The position numbers were made by a program, and so were the translations under genes. Shown piece by piece: positions 18,318 to 25,640 of a DNA stretch of 64,000 nt. This stretch comes from Arcobacter sp. CECT 8983 (GTDB lineage Bacteria; Campylobacterota; Campylobacteria; Campylobacterales; Arcobacteraceae): NCBI RefSeq assembly GCF_004118855.1, contig NZ_PDKF01000008.1, forward strand, positions 124,001 to 188,000, read 5' to 3'. Below the pieces are notes generated by a model. That model had not been told where the DNA came from. It worked only from the letters and a program-made list of their open reading frames with translations, and searched no databases. Every line of letters begins with the position of its first letter. The stretch's first letter is position 1.

Positions 18318-19982
18318 ATGGATGAAAAAAGAACAATAAATTTATTTATATCTTTAATATGGATATTATTAGTAATTACATATGTTCCAGCAGCAGAAAA
18401 AGAGAAAAAATGGGAAGCCTATCTCGATGTGGAAGGAAAACTTGGAAGTCACCGACACTTAGCTGAAGGAGACTTCTTCCTCCCTTTAGTTCAAGATGAC
18501 AACACCCTTTTATATACTGACATCCGATATAGACTGGACAATGAAAGCAGCCGTGAAGGAAACTTTGGCTTAGGTCTTCGAGAGATTTTACCCAGTGATT
18601 GGATTATTGGTGGGTACACTTATTATGATAGACGTAAAACTCCTTATGATAACTACTTTTCTCAAATAACTGCAGGTTTTGAAGTACTCTCAGTTGATTG
18701 GGATTTTCGTGCAAATGTTTATATTCCCATTGGGACAACAAGCCATTTAGAAGACACTTTAAGTTTAGTCGATTTTTCAGGTACCTCTATCATGTACTCT
18801 CAAGGAGAAGAGCGTTCCATGAAAGGGTATGATGCAGAGATTGGTTACAGACTACCTATTTTTGAAGCTCAAGATGAACAACAAATTCGAATTTATGCGG
18901 GTGGATTTCGTTTTTACGAAGATGATGTACAAAGTGTGCAAGGTCCACGAGGAAGAATCGATTTAACTTTCGATGAAGTGCCTTTTTTATGGGAAGGCTC
19001 ACGACTCACTTTAGGAGCCGAGGTACAAAGAGACGATGTGCGAGGCAGACAGAGCTTCGCAACTTTGCGTATTCGTATTCCTTTTGGAAATCAAAAAGAA
19101 AAATCTGCTCCTATTCAAAAGCTCAGTGCCATTGAAAAACGTATGACCACTCCTATTATTCGTGACGTGGATATTGTCTCGCAAGCAGGTGTTTTTGATG
19201 CGCCTAAAGAAGTTACTGCTGATGCCAATGGAAACCGTATTAAATTTGTAAAAAGCGATTCAACAACAGGTGCAAATTTAACAACAACCATTGAAAGTGC
19301 AGGAGAAAACTCTACGGTTGTTTTAAATGGAGATTTCAGTGGTGTTGATTCATACACATCACTCAAAGAGGGACAAACTATTATTGGAGGTGGAAGTATG
19401 GGTATCACCACTCCAGCAGGAAAAAAAGTCTCTGTGCTTATTCCCAATGCATCCATAACAGGAAAAGGTGCGTATTTCGGAAATGCGAACACCTTCTTTA
19501 ATATGGCAAATAACAGCAGTCTTATAGGTATATCCGCCAACCTGAATCATACTGATCCTGCATCAGGGACGAATATGTTTTATATAAATAATGTTAATAA
19601 TGTCACTATCAAAGATAATAACTTCTCTTTGAGTGCATCAGATGGTACAAATTTTTACATGACTACCATCATTGATTCAACAAATGTTTATATTGGAAAC
19701 AATACAATGAATATGAAAAGTGATGGAGATTTCTCATACTTTATGAACGTTTTAGGTCGTCAGAACAAGAATATTACTGTTGAAAAGAATGCTTACAATG
19801 TTTCAGGAACGGCCCTTCCCATTAGAACTTTCTATGTTTATAGAACAACCATTGAAAACTTAAAAGGTTCAGGCAATACAACTAATCTGAATGCTGCTCA
19901 AATGAGGACTTGGGATGGAGATTCAAGTATCATCAATGGAAGTATCAGTTTTACCAATGGGTTTACAGTAACGCTGCCATAG
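18318..19982 (+). CDS. Inverse autotransporter (intimin/invasin-type) with beta-helix-like passenger
   Basis: A 554-residue outer-membrane protein. A signal peptide covers about residues 1-27. Residues ~33-265 match the inverse-autotransporter barrel: WEAYLDVEGKLG, FLPLVQDDNTLLYTDIR, GNFGLGLRE, IIGGYTYYDRRKT, SMKGYDAEIGYRLP, QSFATLRIRIPFG. After a linker (RDVDIVSQAG), residues ~300-554 form a short Asn/Thr/Gly-rich passenger with right-handed beta-helix character (VTIKDNNF, VYIGNNTM, ITVEKNAYN). No LysM, bacterial Ig or C-type lectin domain is seen, unlike classic intimin/invasin. Base use differs from neighbours: many CGA/CGT arginine codons and higher GC, pointing to horizontal transfer. 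Likely an adhesin. Confidence 0.82.
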   Translation: MDEKRTINLFISLIWILLVITYVPAAEKEKKWEAYLDVEGKLGSHRHLAEGDFFLPLVQDDNTLLYTDIRYRLDNESSREGNFGLGLREILPSDWIIGGYTYYDRRKTPYDNYFSQITAGFEVLSVDWDFRANVYIPIGTTSHLEDTLSLVDFSGTSIMYSQGEERSMKGYDAEIGYRLPIFEAQDEQQIRIYAGGFRFYEDDVQSVQGPRGRIDLTFDEVPFLWEGSRLTLGAEVQRDDVRGRQSFATLRIRIPFGNQKEKSAPIQKLSAIEKRMTTPIIRDVDIVSQAGVFDAPKEVTADANGNRIKFVKSDSTTGANLTTTIESAGENSTVVLNGDFSGVDSYTSLKEGQTIIGGGSMGITTPAGKKVSVLIPNASITGKGAYFGNANTFFNMANNSSLIGISANLNHTDPASGTNMFYINNVNNVTIKDNNFSLSASDGTNFYMTTIIDSTNVYIGNNTMNMKSDGDFSYFMNVLGRQNKNITVEKNAYNVSGTALPIRTFYVYRTTIENLKGSGNTTNLNAAQMRTWDGDSSIINGSISFTNGFTVTLP

Positions 19983-20025
19983 TTATATTTTATTATTATT
20001 GATTAGCATAAAGTATTTAAAAAAG

Positions 20026-20057
20026 TAACGATAAAAATAACGCAAGCTTAATATAAT
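20026..20057 (+). promoter_or_regulatory. TAACG tandem box plus -10 (promoter of tpsA-tpsB)
   Basis: TAACG at 20026-20030 and 20038-20042, followed by CAAG and TATAAT at 20052-20057, with spacing identical to the copy at 18259-18290; even the CAAG after the second box is shared. The tpsA ATG is 48 bp downstream, preceded by TAAGGA. Confidence 0.75.
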
Positions 20058-20105
20058 ACTTAAATAAGAAAAAGAAAAAAGTTTTTCTAAGTTTAAGGAT
20101 ATATC

Positions 20106-23100
20106 ATGAAATCAAATCACAACTATTCTTCACGTTTTAGAATCCTAAAAGGTGGAAAGATAAGCTTAGTAGTAAGTGCTTTATTAGGAAGTGTAACTCT
20201 AAGCTTTGCAGCTCCATCTGGAGGAGTAGTTACTTCAGGGTCTGCAACTATTTCTCAAAATGGAAATACAACCAATATAACCCAATCCACACAAAAGGCT
20301 AGTATAAACTGGAATAAGTTTAATATAGCCTCAAATGAAACAGTAAACTTCAATCAACCAAATGTAAATAGTATAACTCTAAATAGAGTAATAGGAAATG
20401 AAAGAAGTATTATAGATGGAGCACTTAATGCCAATGGTCAAGTATGGATACTAAACTCAAACGGAGTACTCTTTGGAAAAAATGCTTCAATAAATACTGC
20501 AGGATTGTTAGCTAGTACTAAAAATATCACAGATACAAACTTTCAAGCAGGTAACTATACTTTTACAGGAGATTCAACAGAATCTGTTATCAATGAAGGA
20601 AGTATAAAAATAAAAGATAATGGATATGTAATCTTAGCTTCAAATGAAGTAAGAAATAGTGGAACAATAGAAGCAGTAAAAGGAAGAGTACAATTAACAA
20701 GTGCAGATGAATATACAATAAACCTAAATGGTAACTCTTTAGTAGATTTAGTTGTAAATAAAGGAACCTTAGATGCACTAGTAGAAAACTCAGGAACTAT
20801 ACTTTCAGATGGTGGAGAGGTTTATCTTACAACACATGCAGTAGATGAACTATTAAGAGGTGTAGTAAATAATACAGGTATCATAGAAGCTAACTCTTTA
20901 GATGGTATTTCAGGACATGTAGAACTATATGCCCATGGAGGAACTGCAAATATAGCTGGAACTATAAAAGCTAAAGGTGGGTTTGTAGAGACTTCAGGAA
21001 AAGAGCTAAATGTATCTTCAACAACTTCAATAGAAACTTCAAAATGGCTTTTAGATCCAGTTAATATGACTATAGAATCTACAGGAGGAACTGACTTAAG
21101 TGGAGGAAGTGTAAGTGCCACAGCAATTCAAAGTGCTCTTTCTTCTGCTGATGTAGAACTTCAAGCAGATGAAGATATAACTGTAAATGAAAATATCACT
21201 TGGGGTGATGCTACAAAGCTTACACTAACAGCTGGTGATGAGATATATGTAAATGCAACTATAGAAAATACCAATAGTACTAATGGTGGAGTTTATTTTA
21301 ATGCAGCAAATAACTATGATAAAGTTATCTTTAATAGCAATGGAAAAGTTATCATCAATAATATCAATCAACTTCAATGGATGAATACCGCTTTAAAAGG
21401 TAAGTATGAACTAGGTTCAAATATTGATGCAAGTGATACAAGAAATTGGAATAGTGATGGAAGTGGTGGTTACTATGGGTTTAAACAAATAGGTTTTTCT
21501 AGCCAATTCTTTGGAAACTTTGATGGTAAAGGCTATGTTATAGATGGTTTGTATATCAATAGAGGCTCTGAAAATGAAGTAGGATTATTTAGTTATGGAG
21601 TGGGAGGAAGTATTATATCCAATGTAGGACTAACCAATGTAGATATTACAGGAAAGGATTATGTTGGAGGATTAGTTGGGAATAATAATCCAACAATCCG
21701 AAACTCATATGTTACAGGGAGTGTAAGTGGAAATAGATATGTTGGAGGATTAGTTGGGTATTTTAGTGGTACAATTACAAACTCCTACACCGCGGTAACT
21801 GTAAATGGAAACGATTCTGTTGGGGGATTAGTTGGATATCTTGACGGAATTAGTGGGGGAAACATTACTAATTCATATGCTACAGGGGCTGTAAGTGGAA
21901 ATACCGATACTGGAGGATTAGTTGGTGGTATTTTTGACACTGGTTATAGTATCTCAAACTCTTATTGGGATATAGACACCACAGGACAAGCCTCAAGTAG
22001 TGGTGGTGGCACAGGCTTAACCACAGTGCAGATACAACAACAAGCAAACTTTACAGGCTTTGACTTTACAAATACTTGGATAATCTATGAAGGACATACA
22101 AGACCTCTTTTAAGAACTTTTATGACAGAACTTACTGTAAAAGCAAATGATGCTACAAGAACTTATGATGGGACTACTTATAGTGGAAGTGGGGGTGTGA
22201 CTTACTCAATTCCAACTTATGATAGCTCTTTATTACAAGGATCTCTTAACTACACTTCAAGTGATGATCTAAAAAATGCAGGAACTGCTACTATAGGTGT
22301 AGATGGGCTGTACTCTTCTCAGCATGGATATATCATAAGCTATGATACTGGTACTTTAATTACCAATAAAAAAGATATCACAGCAAACTACACAGCCGAA
22401 AATAAAATCTATGATGGAACAACAGATGCCATTGTAAATGGAACATTGGCTGGTATCATCTCAGGAGATACGGTAACTGTATCAAATACATCTGCTAATT
22501 TTACAGATAAAAATGCAGGTGAAAATAAAACTGTCAATATAGCAGGGATATCTATAAGTGGAACAGACTCTAGCAATTATTCTATTTCAAATACAAGTTC
22601 AGCAACTGCAGATATCACAAAAAGAGCCTTAAGCCTAGAAGCTACAAAAGATTATGATGGAACAGATGACCTTACAGGCTTTGTAAAGTTTGGAAATCTA
22701 GTAGGAAGTGAAACACTAGAGTATATAGGAGCAAAAGCAAATTCAAGTAATCCAACAGCAGAAAACTTTATAAAAGAGATTACATTGCAAGATGGAACAA
22801 ACGGTGGACTAGCTAGTAACTATGAACTACCTTCACTTTTAGCATATTCAGCTAATAATAGTGTTCAAATAGGAGATATTCCTATAGAACCAACTACAAC
22901 ACCTGATTTAAATTCAATTATTAGTTCAATTACAAATAAAACAGTATTAACAAATAAAGATATAGATACTTTATTCAAAAGTGGAATAGATATAAAAACA
23001 ATCTTTCAACAACTAAATACAAATGAACTAGCTCTTATTCCAGGTGTTGTTTTACAGATGTTAAATGGTGGAATAAATCTTCCCTTTGGAAGTAAACAAC

Positions 23101-23144
23101 AGTTTAATTTCAATGATGAAAATGATGAAGAAAATAGAATCTAA
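20106..23144 (+). CDS. Two-partner secretion exoprotein (TpsA, filamentous-haemagglutinin type)
   Basis: A 1012-residue secreted protein. It has an extended signal peptide (about 1-36, cleavage after LSFA) and then the TPS/haemagglutination-activity domain (about 37-300) with TQKASINWNKFNI and the WILNSNGVLFG motif (family form NPNG). A GLUG-repeat region follows (about 515-620; GGLVG repeated), then MBG/YDG-type domains (TRTYDGTTY, NKIYDGTTDA, TKDYDGTD), and an acidic Asn-rich tail ending in ENRI. No cysteine-rich or toxin C-terminus is visible, so an adhesin or biofilm matrix role is more likely than contact-dependent inhibition. The transporter gene tpsB follows after 16 bp. Expression is predicted from the TAACG promoter. 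Confidence 0.9.
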   Translation: MKSNHNYSSRFRILKGGKISLVVSALLGSVTLSFAAPSGGVVTSGSATISQNGNTTNITQSTQKASINWNKFNIASNETVNFNQPNVNSITLNRVIGNERSIIDGALNANGQVWILNSNGVLFGKNASINTAGLLASTKNITDTNFQAGNYTFTGDSTESVINEGSIKIKDNGYVILASNEVRNSGTIEAVKGRVQLTSADEYTINLNGNSLVDLVVNKGTLDALVENSGTILSDGGEVYLTTHAVDELLRGVVNNTGIIEANSLDGISGHVELYAHGGTANIAGTIKAKGGFVETSGKELNVSSTTSIETSKWLLDPVNMTIESTGGTDLSGGSVSATAIQSALSSADVELQADEDITVNENITWGDATKLTLTAGDEIYVNATIENTNSTNGGVYFNAANNYDKVIFNSNGKVIINNINQLQWMNTALKGKYELGSNIDASDTRNWNSDGSGGYYGFKQIGFSSQFFGNFDGKGYVIDGLYINRGSENEVGLFSYGVGGSIISNVGLTNVDITGKDYVGGLVGNNNPTIRNSYVTGSVSGNRYVGGLVGYFSGTITNSYTAVTVNGNDSVGGLVGYLDGISGGNITNSYATGAVSGNTDTGGLVGGIFDTGYSISNSYWDIDTTGQASSSGGGTGLTTVQIQQQANFTGFDFTNTWIIYEGHTRPLLRTFMTELTVKANDATRTYDGTTYSGSGGVTYSIPTYDSSLLQGSLNYTSSDDLKNAGTATIGVDGLYSSQHGYIISYDTGTLITNKKDITANYTAENKIYDGTTDAIVNGTLAGIISGDTVTVSNTSANFTDKNAGENKTVNIAGISISGTDSSNYSISNTSSATADITKRALSLEATKDYDGTDDLTGFVKFGNLVGSETLEYIGAKANSSNPTAENFIKEITLQDGTNGGLASNYELPSLLAYSANNSVQIGDIPIEPTTTPDLNSIISSITNKTVLTNKDIDTLFKSGIDIKTIFQQLNTNELALIPGVVLQMLNGGINLPFGSKQQFNFNDENDEENRI
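21660..21927 (+). repeat. Tandem GLUG-coding repeats inside tpsA
   Basis: An identical 21-bp sequence (codes YVGGLVG) occurs at 21660-21680 and 21738-21758. Diverged copies lie at 21816-21835 and about 21908-21927. The period is 78 bp (26 codons) for the first three. Identity at the DNA level suggests recent duplication and possible copy-number change by slippage or recombination. Confidence 0.8.
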
Positions 23145-23160
23145 GTAAGGAATATTATAA

Positions 23161-24840
23161 ATGACAAAAACTACAACAGGACTAATTATATCTGCTATTG
23201 CAACACTTCATTTACAAGCTGTAGATGTACCAAACATTAGTGACGCACTTAAAGAGGTAAAACCTCCACAAATAGAAAAGAAGAAAGAAGTTCTTCCTCC
23301 ACTTCAACAAGAGAGTGAGAAGTATAAAAAAAGTTTTGAAGATGGTAAAAAAGTATTTATTAAAAGCTATTTGATTAGTGGAAATACTCAAATAAGCACT
23401 AAAAAGCTACAAACTATTTTAAAGCCTTATGAAGGGAAAGATTTAAGCTTTAAAGAGATTCAAGAGATAGTAGCACTTATTAACAAAGTATATAGAGATG
23501 AAGGATATTTTGTGGCAAGAGCTTATATACCTACTCAAGATTTACAAGCACAAGATGGTGTACTTAAAATAGCAATTATAGAAGGGGAGTATGGAGAATT
23601 TAAACTAGAAAATAGTTCTTTAGTAAAAGACTCTATATTACAAGCCAAACTTGATATTGCAAAAAATAAACAAGTAATAGCCACAAAAGACTTAGAAAGA
23701 TCACTGCTTTTAATCAATGATACTCCAGGAGTAAAAGTAAGTAGTACAAAAATTACTGCTGGAAAAGAAGTTGGTTCGAGTGATTTTATAATAGGTACTC
23801 AAGCGACTGAACCATACAACGGCTATGTTATTGGAGATAATTATGGTTCAGATTATACAGGTAAACACAGACTTATGGCAGGAGTGGATATCAACTCTCC
23901 TTTTAAAATAGGAGATAAGATATCTTTGTCTGCTTTGAGTTCTGAAAATATGGGTTTATTAAATGGAAGAGTAGGATATGGTTTTCCAATATATGACAAT
24001 GGACTAAGGGGTGAAGTAAGCTATTCTAAAACTACTTATGAACTAGGAGATAAATATGAAAATCTTGATGCTTTAGGTCATGCTGATAGTTTTGTGGCTT
24101 TATTTACTTATCCAGTTATCCGTTCTAATGGTGAAAATCTAAACACATACTTAAGAACATCATATAATAAAATGAAAGATGAGATTCGTGCTATTTCATC
24201 AAATGTAGAAAAAAATACACTAGTTTCTAAACTTGGAGTTGACTATTTAAAAAACCATTTTATTTATGACAAGTATTCTCAAACAAAAATAGATACTTCA
24301 CTTAGTTTTGGTAGATTAAACTTTAAAAACTCTGTTGATAAATCAGATGATGAAGAAGGAGCAAATACTAATGGAAACTTCTCAAAAATAAACATTGACA
24401 TAGAAAATAATACTTTACTAAATGAGAAAATAAACTGGAAAAATAAACTTCAACTTCAATATGCTCTTGGAAATAAAAATTTAGATGGAAGTGAAGACTT
24501 AAGTTTAGGTGGAATCAATGGTGTAAAAGTATATCCTTCTGGCGAAGAGAGTGCTGAAAATGGATATATTTATAGCACTGAGTTAACTTATACTTTACCT
24601 TCATTTAATGGCCTAAATTCAAAAATTGGAATGTTTTACGATGTGGGAAGAGTATATATGAGTAGAAATGTCACAAATGAGAAAAGTAGAACTTTGCAAG
24701 ATATTGGAGTGAGTTATAGTGCTTCTTATAAAAGATTTTTTATGAATACTCACTTAGCACACAAGCTTGGAGCTGCTGAAGTTACTAGCAAAAACGATTA
24801 TAATACTAGAGTTATGTTACAACTTGGTATGACATTTTAA
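23161..24840 (+). CDS. Two-partner secretion transporter (TpsB, ShlB/FhaC family)
   Basis: A 559-residue outer-membrane protein that secretes the TpsA next door. It has a signal peptide (about 1-20), a Pro/Lys-rich linker helix, a POTRA domain pair (about 60-205; IKSYLISGNTQISTKKLQ, YRDEGYFVARAYIPTQ, IIEGEYGEF) and a 16-strand-type barrel that ends with VMLQLGMTF, with terminal Phe as expected for BAM substrates. The barrel holds the conserved NYGSDYTGKHR and SALSSENMG-type segments. It starts 16 bp after tpsA, so the two are co-transcribed; a bidirectional terminator follows at 24854. Confidence 0.93.
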   Translation: MTKTTTGLIISAIATLHLQAVDVPNISDALKEVKPPQIEKKKEVLPPLQQESEKYKKSFEDGKKVFIKSYLISGNTQISTKKLQTILKPYEGKDLSFKEIQEIVALINKVYRDEGYFVARAYIPTQDLQAQDGVLKIAIIEGEYGEFKLENSSLVKDSILQAKLDIAKNKQVIATKDLERSLLLINDTPGVKVSSTKITAGKEVGSSDFIIGTQATEPYNGYVIGDNYGSDYTGKHRLMAGVDINSPFKIGDKISLSALSSENMGLLNGRVGYGFPIYDNGLRGEVSYSKTTYELGDKYENLDALGHADSFVALFTYPVIRSNGENLNTYLRTSYNKMKDEIRAISSNVEKNTLVSKLGVDYLKNHFIYDKYSQTKIDTSLSFGRLNFKNSVDKSDDEEGANTNGNFSKINIDIENNTLLNEKINWKNKLQLQYALGNKNLDGSEDLSLGGINGVKVYPSGEESAENGYIYSTELTYTLPSFNGLNSKIGMFYDVGRVYMSRNVTNEKSRTLQDIGVSYSASYKRFFMNTHLAHKLGAAEVTSKNDYNTRVMLQLGMTF

Positions 24841-24853
24841 TTCTTCTTAAAAA

Positions 24854-24879
24854 AAGAGACCTTTCTTTAAGGTTCTCTT
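24854..24879. terminator. Bidirectional terminator between tpsB and the response regulator
   Basis: The stem AAGAGACCTT / AAGGTTCTCTT (one bulged T) has a 5-base loop. It is flanked by an A-run on the left and TTGTTTT on the right, so it can stop transcripts from both converging genes. Confidence 0.75.
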
Positions 24880-24882
24880 GTT

Positions 24883-25551
24883 TTAAACATTTAAAATATA
24901 ACCTTGACCTTTGATAGTTTGAATTTCTAAGTCAGGTATTTTTTTTCTTAGTCTAAAAAGTAGTTGTCTTCTATTTTCATCATAGGTCATACTCTCGTGC
25001 CATAAAATTAAATCTATATACTCATTTGACACTAAAGTGTTTTTATTTTGTATTAATAAATGTAAAAACTGTTCTTCTTTTTTTGTAAGTTTAATTTGTT
25101 TTGTATCTTTAAATAAGGTTTTGTTTTTTGAATCATAAATATAATTGTTTAAGTGAATTGGTTCAATTTTATCACTTAAACCAAAACGAAAAGAAGCAAG
25201 TTTTACTTCCCTTAGTAGGTGACTATCTAAATAAGGTTTAACAATATAGCCTGTAAAATCTACATTAGAAGCTTCTTCCAAAGTTGAGTCATCATGGTAT
25301 GAGGTTAAAAATATCACGGGAACATTAAAGTTTTTTTGAATTAATTGAGCTGTTTGGATACCATTTAGTTCACCTTTAATATTTATATCAGCAATTATGA
25401 GATCAATATCATTGTGCAACATTACTTCAACTGCTTGTTCACTTTTGCTAGCAATTGCAACAACTTGATAACCTGCTAACTGCAAAGTTCTTTTCATTTT
25501 TTGTGCAGTTAACATCATATCTTCTATTATTAATATATTTATTTTTTTCAT
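24883..25551 (-). CDS. Response regulator of the adhesion island (receiver + winged helix)
   Basis: 222 residues. The receiver (1-120) has the acidic pair ED at 10-11, phospho-acceptor Asp in IIADINIKGELNGIQTA (about residue 56), LTSYHD and the lysine in YIVKPYLD. This NGIQTA-type receiver is typical of partners of HisKA_2 kinases. The C-terminal domain (about 135-222) is OmpR-like (TKKEEQFLHLL, RRQLLFRLRKKIPDLEIQ, GQGYILNV). The kinase gene starts 90 bp away on the other strand. Its own promoter contains the TAACG tandem box found before the autotransporter and tpsA, so I infer it controls itself and both adhesin operons. The predicted -10 ends 6 nt before the ATG and no ribosome site is seen, suggesting a leaderless mRNA. 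Confidence 0.9.
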   Translation of the reverse strand: MKKINILIIEDMMLTAQKMKRTLQLAGYQVVAIASKSEQAVEVMLHNDIDLIIADINIKGELNGIQTAQLIQKNFNVPVIFLTSYHDDSTLEEASNVDFTGYIVKPYLDSHLLREVKLASFRFGLSDKIEPIHLNNYIYDSKNKTLFKDTKQIKLTKKEEQFLHLLIQNKNTLVSNEYIDLILWHESMTYDENRRQLLFRLRKKIPDLEIQTIKGQGYILNV

Positions 25552-25557
25552 AAAAAT

Positions 25558-25589
25558 ATTTTACCACTGTAACGTTATATTTACCGTTA
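25558..25589 (-). promoter_or_regulatory. TAACG tandem box plus -10 (autoregulatory promoter of response regulator)
   Basis: Reading the minus strand: TAACG (25589-25585), seven bases, TAACG (25577-25573), nine bases, TAAAAT (25563-25558). The box spacing (12 bp) and the distance to the -10 (14 bp from second box start) equal those of the two plus-strand copies. The inner box is part of an 8-bp palindrome TAACGTTA. Confidence 0.72.
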
Positions 25590-25640
25590 TAAGTTAATCA
25601 AATTATTTTTTTTATGCTAAACTTTTAGAAAAAGAGTATT

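Noticed and set aside
21660-21927. CRISPR-like array
   Set aside because: The 78-bp period with in-frame GLUG motifs inside tpsA shows coding repeats, and spacers are not unique sequences between fixed repeats.
25570-25618. Plus-strand TAACG box controlling the sensor kinase gene
   Set aside because: The second element is TACCG and no -10 hexamer sits at the 14-bp distance; only the minus strand fits the pattern.
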